Shown here: piece after piece, positions 26,675-35,111 of the stretch
How the letters are laid out: every line of letters begins with the position of its first letter
How positions within the stretch are numbered: the first letter of the stretch is position 1
Assembly: GCA_030429175.1 (NCBI GenBank)
Contig: JAUIDD010000020.1
Location: forward strand, 1 to 42,519
Length of the DNA: 42,519 nucleotides
Direction: 5' to 3'
From: Gammaproteobacteria bacterium
GTDB lineage: Bacteria > Pseudomonadota > Gammaproteobacteria > Coxiellales > Coxiellaceae
Position numbers and translations under genes: made by a program
The notes under the pieces: generated by a model
The model's input: only the letters and a program-made list of their open reading frames with translations
Databases searched by the model: none
What the model was told of the DNA's origin: nothing

Positions 26675-26683
26675 TGGCATAAT
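26675..26683 (+). promoter_or_regulatory. Extended -10 promoter candidate upstream of murC
   Basis: TGGCATAAT, a TGn-extended -10 element, lies in the 93-base gap between ftsW and murC, 33 bases before the murC GTG. No good -35 was seen. The gap is unusual within an otherwise tightly packed operon. Confidence 0.3.
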
Positions 26684-26715
26684 GAGTATTTTGCAGATCC
26701 AGGAGCATATCTCAC

Positions 26716-28092
26716 GTGAATCTACTAGAAGACACAACCGTACGCCATGTGCATTGTATCGGTACAGGTGGTATTGGTGTCAGTGCGTTGGCGGAGTTGT
26801 TATTAAGAAAAGGGATTCATGTTAGCGGTTCAGATGCGAAAGACTCTGAGCGTCTCAATTATTTGCGTGACTTGGGTGCTGAAATCACAGTTGGGCATAA
26901 AAGCGAAAATATTACATCTCCTGATATGGTGGTGTATTCGAGTGCGATTCATGAAGATAACCCAGAGTTATGTCAAGCAACTAAAAAAGGCATCCGTTTA
27001 ATTCAGCGCGGGCGTTTATTGGCCGATATTATGCAGTTTTATCACGGTGTCGCTATTACTGGCACACATGGCAAAACGACGACAACTGCACTGGTTGCAC
27101 ACCTGTTAATTACGGCAGGCATGGATCCGACTTATTTTATTGGTGGCATTCCACATGATCGTGATAGTCCGGTACATATCGGTCAGAGTAAAATATTTAT
27201 CGCAGAAGCTGATGAAAGTGATGCATCATTTTTATTTATGCAGCCGAACCTTGCTGTGGTAACTAATATCGAATGTGATCACTTGTCGACTTATGCAGGT
27301 AGCGAAGCGGAATTACAACAATCGTTTTTACATTTCTTGCGTCATATTCCCGGTGAGGGTGCGGCGATTTTGTGTGTTGATGATCACAACCTTCAAAAAA
27401 TTATGCCACAGGTGCAATGCCATATGCTGACCTATGGTGTGAGCAATAAAGCCGATTATCATATTTTTGATTATCAGCAAACGGGGTTAAGTAGCATGGC
27501 ACGTTTGCGCACACCAGACAGTGAATATACACTTCATTTAAATATACCTGGCTTACACAATATGAAAAACGCTGTTGCAGCTGCTTTGGTTGCGTGTCAG
27601 TTAGATGTTGATTGGAATGTGATATTGCAAGCGCTCACTACATTTTCTGGCGTAGGACGGCGTTTTCAAGCACATGGCTATATTTGCTTTGATCAAACTA
27701 TGGTGTCCCTGTACGAAGATTACGGTCATCACCCAACCGAAGTACGTGAAACTTATAAAGCGGCAAAACAAGCCTTTCCTGAGCAACGTGTGATATTGAT
27801 TTATCAACCGCACCGTTATACACGCACGCGTGATTTAATGTCAGAGTTTATCGAAGTTTTGCAACAGGTCGATTATCTGATTTTGTTGCCAACCTACTCT
27901 GCTGGAGAAACGCTGATTGAAGGTGCGACATCAGAAGATTTATGTCAAGCATTAACACATGCCCAGTTATCGACACAAGATCAACTGGTGTCAATACTAC
28001 ATAAGTATGTACAAGCAGATGATGTCTTATTATTTCAAGGTGCAGGTGATGTCGGCACTCTTGCGCGACGTATCAAGGAAGCGCACGCATGA
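26716..28092 (+). CDS. murC: UDP-MurNAc:L-Ala ligase
   Basis: Cytosolic Mur ligase that starts the stem peptide by adding L-alanine to UDP-MurNAc. The GTG start has AGGAG 10 bases ahead. Motifs: VHCIGTGGIGVSALAELLLRKG, VSGSDAKDSERL, the P-loop AITGTHGKTTTTALVAHLL, FIAEADESDASF, TNIECDHLSTY, HNMKNAVAAALVA, FSGVGRRFQ, EDYGHHPTEVRET, and YQPHRYTRTRDL. Length 458 residues is normal. It overlaps murG by 4 bases (ATGA). In most gammaproteobacteria murG comes before murC; here the order is reversed and murB and ddl do not follow. Confidence 0.97.
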   Translation: MNLLEDTTVRHVHCIGTGGIGVSALAELLLRKGIHVSGSDAKDSERLNYLRDLGAEITVGHKSENITSPDMVVYSSAIHEDNPELCQATKKGIRLIQRGRLLADIMQFYHGVAITGTHGKTTTTALVAHLLITAGMDPTYFIGGIPHDRDSPVHIGQSKIFIAEADESDASFLFMQPNLAVVTNIECDHLSTYAGSEAELQQSFLHFLRHIPGEGAAILCVDDHNLQKIMPQVQCHMLTYGVSNKADYHIFDYQQTGLSSMARLRTPDSEYTLHLNIPGLHNMKNAVAAALVACQLDVDWNVILQALTTFSGVGRRFQAHGYICFDQTMVSLYEDYGHHPTEVRETYKAAKQAFPEQRVILIYQPHRYTRTRDLMSEFIEVLQQVDYLILLPTYSAGETLIEGATSEDLCQALTHAQLSTQDQLVSILHKYVQADDVLLFQGAGDVGTLARRIKEAHA

Positions 28093-29144
28093 AGCGCGTT
28101 TTAGTGATTGCTGGTGGCACGGGAGGGCATATTTTTCCAGGGCTGGCAGTGGCAAACGCACTGAAAAAACGTGGCGATCAGGTCAGCTGGCTTGGCTCTA
28201 AAATTGGTATGGAGCATGATCTAGTCGCAGATCAATTTGATTTTTACAGTGTTAATGCGTTTCAACTACGTGGAAAAGGTCTTCAAGCACAATTATTAAT
28301 GCCATGGCGATTGTTGCATGCAGTATTACAGGCGATACTCATTTTAAAAAAAATAAAGCCAGACGTGGTCATTTCTTTTGGTGGATTTGTGGCAGGGCCT
28401 GGTAGTATTGCTGCAAAAATATTAGGGATACCGCTTATTATTCATGAGCAAAATGCACGTGCAGGATTAACCAATCGCTGGTTAGCAAAAATTGCAACGC
28501 ATATACTTGCGGCATTTCCGGATGCCTTTGAAAAAGCCACAGTGGTTGGTAATCCGATTCGAGAAGCATTGTTAAATTTGCCCAAACCTTTAGAAAAACC
28601 ACAGCATGATAAACTGCATATTTTAGTATTGGGTGGTAGTCGCGGTGCGCAGGCCCTCAATCAAGCAATGCTAAATTGGTTACCACAGTTTGATCGTCTC
28701 AATGATATTGAAGTGCGTCATCAAACGGGTAAGCAGCATTATGATGATGTGCAAGCTGCTTATGCACAAAAAAATTTACCGATTAAAACTGAGCCATTTA
28801 TCGATGATATGGCAGAAGCTTTTGCGTGGGCAGATCTACTGATTTGTCGTGCCGGGGCATCGACTGTTACTGAAGCAGCAGCAGCTGGGTTACCTGCTCT
28901 CTTTGTGCCACTGCCAACAGCTGCCGATAATCATCAATACTTTAATGCCAAATATCTTGTCGATCAAAATGCAGCACGTATTATAGCGCAAAAAGAGTTA
29001 GTCCCAGCCTTTCTCTCTCAAATAGTTTCGCGTTTTATCGATGATAAAGATTTATTATTAGCGATGAGTAATGCCGCTTTTAGTGCGGCAAAGCGCGACG
29101 CTACTGAGGCTATTATTACTGCAGTAGAAGGTGTGCCTTATTAA
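28089..29144 (+). CDS. murG: Lipid II synthase (UDP-GlcNAc transferase)
   Basis: Membrane-associated glycosyltransferase (GT28, GT-B fold) converting lipid I to lipid II at the cytoplasmic face. Motifs: AGGTGGHIFPGLAVANAL at the N-terminus, VISFGGFVAGPGSIAAKI, IHEQNARAGLTNRWLA, LGGSRGAQALNQAM, and the UDP-GlcNAc-binding region CRAGASTVTEAAAAGLPALFVPLP followed by ADNHQYFNAKYL. Length 351 residues is normal. Translationally coupled to murC. A strong hairpin downstream separates it from the convergent pdxH-like gene. Confidence 0.97.
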   Translation: MKRVLVIAGGTGGHIFPGLAVANALKKRGDQVSWLGSKIGMEHDLVADQFDFYSVNAFQLRGKGLQAQLLMPWRLLHAVLQAILILKKIKPDVVISFGGFVAGPGSIAAKILGIPLIIHEQNARAGLTNRWLAKIATHILAAFPDAFEKATVVGNPIREALLNLPKPLEKPQHDKLHILVLGGSRGAQALNQAMLNWLPQFDRLNDIEVRHQTGKQHYDDVQAAYAQKNLPIKTEPFIDDMAEAFAWADLLICRAGASTVTEAAAAGLPALFVPLPTAADNHQYFNAKYLVDQNAARIIAQKELVPAFLSQIVSRFIDDKDLLLAMSNAAFSAAKRDATEAIITAVEGVPY

Positions 29145-29242
29145 ACGCTCATTAGGACTAACTTATACAAGGGTGCTTATTGCCCAGTGCTAAAGTAACG
29201 CTTCAATAAACTTGAGACAAACGACTTTTAGTGCTTGTAACC

Positions 29243-29262
29243 ATTCCTGCTTTCGCAGGAAT
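29243..29262. repeat. Palindromic repeat ATTCCTGC-TTTC-GCAGGAAT
   Basis: A perfect 8-bp inverted repeat with a TTTC loop, between the convergent ends of murG and the pdxH-like gene. It belongs to the kind of short palindrome (CATTCCTGC...GCAGGAATG) dispersed in many proteobacterial genomes, and probably works as a bidirectional terminator. Related degenerate sequence lies near 35030-35100. Confidence 0.65.
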
Positions 29263-29283
29263 GACCGAAAGAGAAAGCAGGCC

Positions 29284-29910
29284 TTAGTGTGATTTTAGTG
29301 GGCATGATAGCGAACGCAGACAGATATCATCATTCTTGGTGACAAACTGTGGCATGCTATATTGTGAATGACTAAAGATCCATTGTTTGCGTTTGTTAAG
29401 TTGGAAATGTTTATAGAAGATGGTGGTATTTTTTTTATTTAAATTGAGGTTACTAAATTGAATATAGTCAGGTTTGATATTGTAAGCCTGCCAAACGCCA
29501 CGTTTACCTGTGGGAGTTTTAAAAGTGAGGCTGGGTTTTGTTTTTTTCACTGTTCCAGTCAATATCACTTGACGTACGTTGTTATTAGAAATAGGCCAAT
29601 AGAATAAGAGACTGACTAGTGGGTGTTTTGACATTTCTTTGGTTTGATTACTATGGGGTGTTGTGAAAAACAAAAAGCCATCTTTAGTGACGCGTCTGAC
29701 AATAATAACTCTTGCTTTGACACGGTTGGGGTTGCGTACTGTTGTAGACAGTACGGCTGCTTCAGGTATTAAAATTCTTGTATTCACTGCTTGCTGATAC
29801 CACTGATGAAATAGTTCTATGGGATCAACCCTTTTGGTTTTTAATGCATATGAATTGCTTATAGTCAGGATTAAGATAAGCGCTGAAGTAATCCGTGTTG
29901 TTAATTTCAT
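29284..29910 (-). CDS. Exported pyridoxamine-phosphate-oxidase-like protein
   Basis: 208 residues, AGAGGAAC ribosome-binding site 7 bases before the ATG on the minus strand. The N-terminus MKLTTRITSALILILTISNS-YA is a Sec signal peptide. The rest follows the fold of PdxH (pyridoxamine 5'-phosphate oxidase): DPIELFHQWYQQAV, PEAAVLSTTV, ARVIIVRRVTKDGFLFFTT, SNQTKEMSKHPLVSLLFYWP, RQVILTGTVKK, and a C-terminal dimerisation-like strand KPDYIQFSNLNLNK. In true PdxH the last part carries an R-x-H-D-R signature for PLP; here it reads NKKNTTIFYK, so it is lost. The P-loop-like FMN contacts look partly kept. This is an exported flavin-binding or pseudoenzyme relative, not the cytosolic cofactor enzyme. 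It is paired with the 148-aa secreted gene. Confidence 0.75.
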   Translation of the reverse strand: MKLTTRITSALILILTISNSYALKTKRVDPIELFHQWYQQAVNTRILIPEAAVLSTTVRNPNRVKARVIIVRRVTKDGFLFFTTPHSNQTKEMSKHPLVSLLFYWPISNNNVRQVILTGTVKKTKPSLTFKTPTGKRGVWQAYNIKPDYIQFSNLNLNKKNTTIFYKHFQLNKRKQWIFSHSQYSMPQFVTKNDDICLRSLSCPLKSH

Positions 29911-29938
29911 TTATAGGTTCCTCTAAGATAATAGTCGG

Positions 29939-30385
29939 TTATGAACATGACTGACCTTGAGGGCAGACATCACAGTTTAGAATCAGATAACTGCTGTTAT
30001 CGAATGCTTTATTGTTAATAAAAATCATTTTGCAATTTTTAAAAGAAGTTAAGCTGCCACTTTGGCTGCAAACTGTTCCGTAAATATCTTTCAGGTCATG
30101 AATGTTTGGTGCATGACCTGCTTTAAAGTCAGCTTCGTATTGTGGTTGATCGCTTTCATGGTATTTAGTTTTACCATGGAGTTTGTATAAATGGCTGTTA
30201 GGCCCTGCCTTAAAGCCGAGTAAAATTTTTGAATTATTTTGCATAATTAACTGATATTCTGTAGGAGAAAAAGTTACTGGGAATTTCACATTTACAATAG
30301 CGTTACCTGCTGTGCAGTTTGCAAAGGATGCAAGAGTGACGCAAAGGCTCAGACAAAAGCATACGAGTCGTAGAGCAGTTTTCAT
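29939..30385 (-). CDS. Small secreted cysteine-containing protein (148 aa)
   Basis: Not recognised. The N-terminus MKTALRLVCFCLSLCVTLASFA is a signal peptide, with cleavage likely before NCTAG. The mature protein carries several cysteines (including CSQSGSL, CKMIF, and DVCPQGQSC at the C-terminus) and short strands, so disulfide bonds in the periplasm or outside the cell are likely. The ribosome-binding site is weak. It lies 28 bases ahead of the pdxH-like gene on the same strand and is probably co-transcribed with it. The two genes occupy the place where murB and ddl usually sit in the dcw cluster. Confidence 0.7.
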   Translation of the reverse strand: MKTALRLVCFCLSLCVTLASFANCTAGNAIVNVKFPVTFSPTEYQLIMQNNSKILLGFKAGPNSHLYKLHGKTKYHESDQPQYEADFKAGHAPNIHDLKDIYGTVCSQSGSLTSFKNCKMIFINNKAFDNSSYLILNCDVCPQGQSCS

Positions 30386-30458
30386 TGGCGGGTGATTTCT
30401 CTGGTGGTAAAAATTATTGGATTATTACATAAAAATAAATGCTGGGCAAATCTGCGAA

Positions 30459-30487
30459 TTGCACTTTGATTTGTTTTCTTATATGGT
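30459..30487 (+). promoter_or_regulatory. Promoter candidate for ftsQ
   Basis: TTGCAC (30459-30464) and TATGGT (30482-30487) with a 17-base spacer, 30 bases before the ftsQ ATG. Such a promoter is needed because two leftward genes cut ftsQ off from murG. Both boxes are imperfect. Confidence 0.35.
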
Positions 30488-30517
30488 ATGTACACGAATC
30501 ACAACTAGTAGAGATGT

Positions 30518-31270
30518 ATGCTGGCTAAACATTTACAAGCAACGACACACAAAGAGCCTTGGACATTATTTAAGGTTATCAATTTAGTTCCAATTATTTT
30601 ATTAGCGATTGTAGTGAGTGTAGTAATGTGGTTATGGCATCGCATGCAAGATCCAATGGCTTATCCTGTACGCCATGTTGAAATTACCACAAAAGGTAAT
30701 TATATACCCCAAAATATAATAAAAGATTCTATTTTAGAAAATACTCACGGTGGTTTCTTTTCACTAGATACAGGCGCGCTTAAGCAAGGTTTGTTGAGTA
30801 ATCCATGGATTCAAAGCGTATCGATCAGGCGTGTGTGGCCAAACACATTATCGGTTGATTTAACTGAACAACAGCCGTTTGCAAAATGGGGTGATGGTGG
30901 TGTGTTAACGGCAAAGGGTGATATTTTTTATCCTGAAGCGGCATCAATTCCACAGTATCTTTTGCAAATTGAGGCGCCATTGGTGGCAAAGAATGGTATT
31001 TTAGCATTTATTGAGGCGTATCAACAAAAACTTAAGTCACTCAATATGAGCATAGATAAGCTTAGTGTGAGCAAGCGTTTAGCGTGGACCGTTTTACTCA
31101 ATAATGGTATCGAAGTATCATTGTGTCGCGATCAGGTGCAGCAACGTTTTGCTACTTTTCTCGATTTATATCCCAGTGCGATTGGATCTCGGGCACAAAA
31201 TGTAGTATCTGTGAATTTATGCTATCCCAATGGGTTGTCAATACAGTGGCGTGAAGGAAAATCCACATAG
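30518..31270 (+). CDS. ftsQ: Cell division protein FtsQ
   Basis: Bitopic inner-membrane divisome protein that links FtsA/FtsZ and the periplasmic synthesis enzymes through FtsB and FtsL. A short cytosolic tail is followed by one membrane helix (about residues 22-45, VINLVPIILLAIVVSVVMWLW without its first residues), then a POTRA domain (VRHVEITTKGNYIPQ, LDTGALKQGLLSNPWIQSVSIRRVWPNTLSVDLTEQQPFAKWGD) and the FtsQ C-terminal domain ending in SIQWREGKST. Length 250 residues is normal. The ATG at 30518 is used; the ATG at 30514 hits a stop at once. The ribosome-binding site is weak (GTAGAGA). Confidence 0.9.
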   Translation: MLAKHLQATTHKEPWTLFKVINLVPIILLAIVVSVVMWLWHRMQDPMAYPVRHVEITTKGNYIPQNIIKDSILENTHGGFFSLDTGALKQGLLSNPWIQSVSIRRVWPNTLSVDLTEQQPFAKWGDGGVLTAKGDIFYPEAASIPQYLLQIEAPLVAKNGILAFIEAYQQKLKSLNMSIDKLSVSKRLAWTVLLNNGIEVSLCRDQVQQRFATFLDLYPSAIGSRAQNVVSVNLCYPNGLSIQWREGKST

Positions 31271-31446
31271 TTATATAGATTTTATAATGTCTACAATTAA
31301 TAAAAACGATTAATAATTTGAAAATAAAAGCAATATAAAAACTGGTCAAAAGTGCTACTTTTTTGCATTTTATGATAGTGGTCTTCAAATATATTCTGTA
31401 TACTAATGATTTAACTCAATATGTTTATAGTTCACACAGAAACTGT

Positions 31447-31476
31447 CGATATTTTGTATGGAAACGAACAATATCG
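31447..31476 (+). promoter_or_regulatory. Hairpin in the ftsA leader
   Basis: CGATATTTTGT (31447-31457) can pair with ACAATATCG (31468-31476), leaving two unpaired T bases. It lies in the 238-base gap between ftsQ and ftsA, about 33 bases before the ftsA ATG. A TATACT (31399-31404) upstream could be a -10 box for an ftsAZ promoter, but no matching -35 was found. Role unknown. Confidence 0.3.
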
Positions 31477-31508
31477 GCGGCTTTTAGTATAGGGAGTCAC
31501 TGTCACTT

Positions 31509-32738
31509 ATGTCAAAGAAGCCAGACAAAAATTTGATTGTCGCGCTTGATATCGGTACCAGTAAGATCGCAGCGTTAGTCGGCGAAATCAATGAGGAAGG
31601 TCAAATTGAGATCATTGGTTACGGCACGCATCCGTCACGCGGTCTGAAAAAAGGCGTTGTCGTCAATATCGAATCAACCGTGCAGTCTATTCAGCGCGCC
31701 ATGGAAGAGGCAGAGCTGATGGCCGGATGTGATATCCATTCAGCCGTCACCGGTATTGCTGGTAGCCATGTACGTAGTTTAAATTCACACGGCATTGTCG
31801 CGATTCGTGATCGTGAAGTACATCAGTCTGACATCGATCGCGTGATTGATGCGGCGAAAGCTGTTGCGATTCCTGCTGATCAACGAGTATTGCATATTTT
31901 ACCTCAAGAATTTATCGTCGATGCACAAGAGGGTGTGCGTGAGCCTGTGGGTATGTCGGGTGTGCGTTTAGAAGCGCGCGTGCATATCGTCACAGGTGCT
32001 GTCAGTGCTGCACAAAATATTACAAAATGTGTGAAGCGTTGTGGTATTCAAGTTTCCGATATTATTTTAGAGCAATTGGCATCGAGTCATTCAGTATTAA
32101 CCGACGACGAAAAAGAATTGGGTGTTTGCTTGATTGATATTGGTGGTGGTACGACTGATATTGCTATTTTCACTGAAGGTGCGATTCGTCACACAGCTGT
32201 AATTCCGATCGCTGGTGATCATGTCACTAACGATGTTGCCGTAGCATTGCGTACACCAACACAAAACGCCGAACACATTAAAATTAAATACGGCTCTTGT
32301 TTATCAGAGCGTATTGATCCCAAAGAAATGATTGAAGTGCCAAGTGTTGCTAAGCGTCCACCCAAAAAAGTGTTACGCAAAGCGTTGGCCGAAGTAATTG
32401 AGGCGCGTTACGAAGAGTTATTCGCGCTGATTTTAGCTGAACTACGTCGCAGTGGTTTTGAAGATTTGGTTTCTGCCGGTATTGCGTTAACCGGTGGCGC
32501 TTCAAATATGTTAGGCGTGATTGACTTAGCTGAAAGAATGTTTGGCATGCCTGTTAGATTGGGTGTGCCACATAATGTATCTGGCCTATTAGATGTACGT
32601 GATAATCCTAGTTATGCAACAGGTGTTGGATTGTTGATGTATGGTCAGGATATGATTCGAAAACCAGTAAACTTTAATTTTAATCGCCGCCGAGGTTTGT
32701 TTTCACGGATGCGAAATTGGTTTGCCGGAAACTTTTAA
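31509..32738 (+). CDS. ftsA: Cell division protein FtsA
   Basis: Actin-like cytosolic ATPase that anchors FtsZ to the membrane. Motifs: LIVALDIGTSKIAALVGE at the N-terminus (phosphate-1), LIDIGGGTTDIAIF (phosphate-2), and ALTGGASNMLGV (adenosine). The 1C (SHS2) domain falls around residues 85-160. The C-terminus RRRGLFSRMRNWFAGNF is the amphipathic membrane-targeting helix. Length 409 residues is normal. The ribosome-binding site GGGAG lies 12 bases before the ATG, a long spacing. ftsZ follows after 33 bases. Confidence 0.96.
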   Translation: MSKKPDKNLIVALDIGTSKIAALVGEINEEGQIEIIGYGTHPSRGLKKGVVVNIESTVQSIQRAMEEAELMAGCDIHSAVTGIAGSHVRSLNSHGIVAIRDREVHQSDIDRVIDAAKAVAIPADQRVLHILPQEFIVDAQEGVREPVGMSGVRLEARVHIVTGAVSAAQNITKCVKRCGIQVSDIILEQLASSHSVLTDDEKELGVCLIDIGGGTTDIAIFTEGAIRHTAVIPIAGDHVTNDVAVALRTPTQNAEHIKIKYGSCLSERIDPKEMIEVPSVAKRPPKKVLRKALAEVIEARYEELFALILAELRRSGFEDLVSAGIALTGGASNMLGVIDLAERMFGMPVRLGVPHNVSGLLDVRDNPSYATGVGLLMYGQDMIRKPVNFNFNRRRGLFSRMRNWFAGNF

Positions 32739-32771
32739 TTAAAAATGCATAAGCATTAGGAGGGATAATCG

Positions 32772-33941
32772 ATGTTTGAATTAGGTGAGAGTGCAGCACA
32801 TAACGCGCACATTAAAGTTATTGGTATTGGCGGTGGTGGTGGTAATGCTATCGAACATATGATGGCGGAGAACATCGAAGGTGTCGAGTTTGTTTGCATG
32901 AATACGGATGCGCAAGCACTTACACGTTCAAGTGCACGTACGATTATTCAACTTGGTGAAGAACTGACAAAAGGGTTGGGTGCTGGTGCAAACCCTGACG
33001 TAGGCCGTGAAGCAGCCGAAGAAAATCGTGAACGTATCAAAGAAGTTGTTGGTGGTGCCGATATGATTTTCTTAACAGCTGGTATGGGTGGTGGTACTGG
33101 AACGGGTGCCGCACCGATCGTTGCAGAAGTAGCCAAAGAGCTTGGTGTATTAACCGTTGCGGTTGTCACAAAACCATTTGCGTTTGAAGGACGCAAGCGT
33201 ATGGAAGTTGCAGACAAAGGTATTGAGCATTTAGCAAAATATGTTGATTCGCTGATTACGATTCCAAATAACAAGTTATTAAGCGTGCTTGGTAAAAACA
33301 TTACATTATTGAATGCGTTTAAAGCCGCAAATAATGTATTACTTGGTGCGGTTCAGGGTATTGCTGATTTGATTACACGCCCAGGTTTGATCAACGTCGA
33401 CTTTGCCGATGTGCGTACGGTCATGTCTGAAATGGGTATGGCGATGATGGGTACTGGTTTAAGCAGTGGTGAAAATCGCGCACGCGAAGCAGCCGAAGCA
33501 GCTATTGCAAGTCCATTACTCGAAGACGTCGATTTTACTGGCGCGCGTGGTGTATTGGTTAATATTACAGCCGGTATGGATATGTCGATCGGTGAATTTG
33601 AAGCAGTAGGTGAAGCCATTAAATCGTTTACTTCAGAAAATGCTACTGTGGTTGTGGGTACCGTAATCGATCCAGATATGACAGAAGAGTTACGTGTGAC
33701 TGTTGTGGTAACTGGTCTTGGCAATCATTCAATTGGTGGTGGTTCGCGCAATGCCCACATCAAAACAATTAAGCATGTAAAAGATGGCTCGATCGACTAT
33801 CACCAATTAGATCGTCCTACTTATATCCGCAACCAAGATGCGGTAACAAGTACTGTCGAAGATGGTGATGCATCTGCTGAAAAGGAAGTCGCAGAATACC
33901 TAGATATTCCAGCATTTCTGCGTCGCAACGACGATGAATGA
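32772..33941 (+). CDS. ftsZ: Cell division GTPase FtsZ
   Basis: Tubulin-like GTPase that forms the cytokinetic Z ring. Motifs: VIGIGGGGGNAIEHM (N-terminal nucleotide loop), the tubulin signature GMGGGTGTGAAPIVAE, NNKLLSVLGKN, VNVDFADVRTVM in slightly altered form (LINVDFADVRTVMSEMG), and the conserved C-terminal peptide EYLDIPAFLRRNDDE that binds FtsA and ZipA. Length 389 residues is normal and the linker is short. A perfect AGGAGG lies 8 bases before the ATG, the strongest ribosome-binding site in the cluster, as expected for an abundant protein. Confidence 0.98.
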   Translation: MFELGESAAHNAHIKVIGIGGGGGNAIEHMMAENIEGVEFVCMNTDAQALTRSSARTIIQLGEELTKGLGAGANPDVGREAAEENRERIKEVVGGADMIFLTAGMGGGTGTGAAPIVAEVAKELGVLTVAVVTKPFAFEGRKRMEVADKGIEHLAKYVDSLITIPNNKLLSVLGKNITLLNAFKAANNVLLGAVQGIADLITRPGLINVDFADVRTVMSEMGMAMMGTGLSSGENRAREAAEAAIASPLLEDVDFTGARGVLVNITAGMDMSIGEFEAVGEAIKSFTSENATVVVGTVIDPDMTEELRVTVVVTGLGNHSIGGGSRNAHIKTIKHVKDGSIDYHQLDRPTYIRNQDAVTSTVEDGDASAEKEVAEYLDIPAFLRRNDDE

Positions 33942-33952
33942 TATAAATACAG

Positions 33953-33974
33953 CCCTCTGTCAGCGTACAGAGGG
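33953..33974 (+). terminator. Terminator-like hairpin after ftsZ
   Basis: The 8-bp perfect stem CCCTCTGT/ACAGAGGG with a 6-base loop lies 11 bases after the ftsZ stop. The following sequence TGAATTTAAA is only weakly T-rich, so termination may be partial. Confidence 0.5.
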
Positions 33975-34009
33975 TGAATTTAAACCCCGGATCAATGTTC
34001 GGGATTTGT

Positions 34010-34037
34010 TTGTATCTTCAATGATGTGTGCTAGAAT
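34010..34037 (+). promoter_or_regulatory. Extended -10 promoter for lpxC
   Basis: TGCTAGAAT (34029-34037) is a TGn-extended -10. TTGTAT at 34010-34015 lies 16 bases upstream as a weak -35. This is 40 bases before the lpxC ATG and after the ftsZ hairpin. Confidence 0.45.
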
Positions 34038-34076
34038 TCACAGTTTTTTATCATTGCCTATGGATGATTGTAAATA

Positions 34077-34994
34077 ATGATCAAGCAAAGAACACTTAAG
34101 AATATTATTCGTGCGACCGGTATTGGCGTACATACTGGCGAAAAAGTGTATCTCACTTTGCGCCCAGCACCAATAGACACGGGTATTATATTCGTGAGAG
34201 CGGATCTTGATCCAGCGGTTGAGATTCCAGCACGGAGTGAATTTGTTGGTGATACCAGCTTATGCACTTGTTTGGTCAAGGACAATGTACGTATTGCAAC
34301 TGTTGAGCATTTATTATCAGCGCTTGCAGGTTTGGGTATCGATAATCTTTACGTAGAAGTGACTGCACCAGAATTGCCGATTATGGATGGTAGTGCTGGT
34401 CCTTTTGTATTTTTGATTCAATCAGCAGGTGTTGTTGAACAAAATGCACCTAAGAAATTTATTCGTATCAAGAAAAAAGTGCGGGTTAAGCACGAAGATA
34501 AATGGGTATGCATGGAGCCATACAACGGCTTCCAAGTAGACTTTAGCATCGAGTTTGATCATCCGGTGATTAGCGATGATACGCAAGATTTATTGCTCGA
34601 TTTTTCTTCATCTTCATACGTTAAAGAAGTTTCACGCGCGCGTACTTTTGGTTTTTTATCTGATTACGAATATATTCGCAAACAAAACTTAGCGTTGGGG
34701 GCGAGTCTCGATAATGCGGTGGTGTTAGATGAATATAAAATTTTGAACCAAGATGGTTTGCGCTACAAAGATGAATTTGTAAAACACAAAATCCTCGATG
34801 TGATTGGTGACCTTTACCTTATGGGCTACAGTGTGATTGGCCGTTTTAAAGGCTATAAATCAGGTCATATGATGAATAGCATGCTACTGTCCAAGTTGAT
34901 GGCTGATGAAAGTGCTTATGAAGTAGTCACATTCGAAGAAGATGCAGCCGATATGCCCATTTCCTTTATCCCCGCCGTCGCTGCCATCGCGTAG
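34077..34994 (+). CDS. lpxC: UDP-3-O-acyl-N-acetylglucosamine deacetylase
   Basis: Zinc-dependent cytosolic enzyme for the committed step of lipid A synthesis. Motifs: [27 protein letters not shown] at the start, [16 protein letters not shown] (first zinc histidine), [47 protein letters not shown] (zinc histidine and aspartate) and [12 protein letters not shown]. Length 305 residues is normal. It shows that the organism makes lipopolysaccharide. The lpxC position directly after ftsZ is standard for gammaproteobacteria. Confidence 0.97.
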   Translation: MIKQRTLKNIIRATGIGVHTGEKVYLTLRPAPIDTGIIFVRADLDPAVEIPARSEFVGDTSLCTCLVKDNVRIATVEHLLSALAGLGIDNLYVEVTAPELPIMDGSAGPFVFLIQSAGVVEQNAPKKFIRIKKKVRVKHEDKWVCMEPYNGFQVDFSIEFDHPVISDDTQDLLLDFSSSSYVKEVSRARTFGFLSDYEYIRKQNLALGASLDNAVVLDEYKILNQDGLRYKDEFVKHKILDVIGDLYLMGYSVIGRFKGYKSGHMMNSMLLSKLMADESAYEVVTFEEDAADMPISFIPAVAAIA

Positions 34995-35030
34995 GTAGGC
35001 GTTAGCAGATGTTTAACTTTCTAATTTGAT

Positions 35031-35100
35031 GAATGTCATACCTCAGAAGGCAGGTATCTAGGTCCTGTCTTCGCGTCATACCGGACTTGATTCGAGATGC
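35031..35100. repeat. Degenerate palindromic repeat cluster
   Basis: Contains ATACCT/AGGTAT arms (35038-35043 and 35052-35057), then GTCCTGTCTTCGCGTCATACC and GGACTTGATTCGAGATGC without their overlap. This resembles decayed copies of the CATACCGGACTTGATCCGG-type palindromes found in many intracellular and environmental proteobacteria, fused to a relative of the ATTCCTGC palindrome at 29243. It lies in the gap between lpxC and the convergent 116-aa gene. Confidence 0.5.
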
Positions 35101-35111
35101 TTGAATATGAG

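Noticed and set aside
32948-33724. 117- and 123-aa minus-strand frames across ftsZ
   Set aside because: Shadows of a strongly coding gene; Ser/Thr/Pro-rich composition typical of antisense frames.
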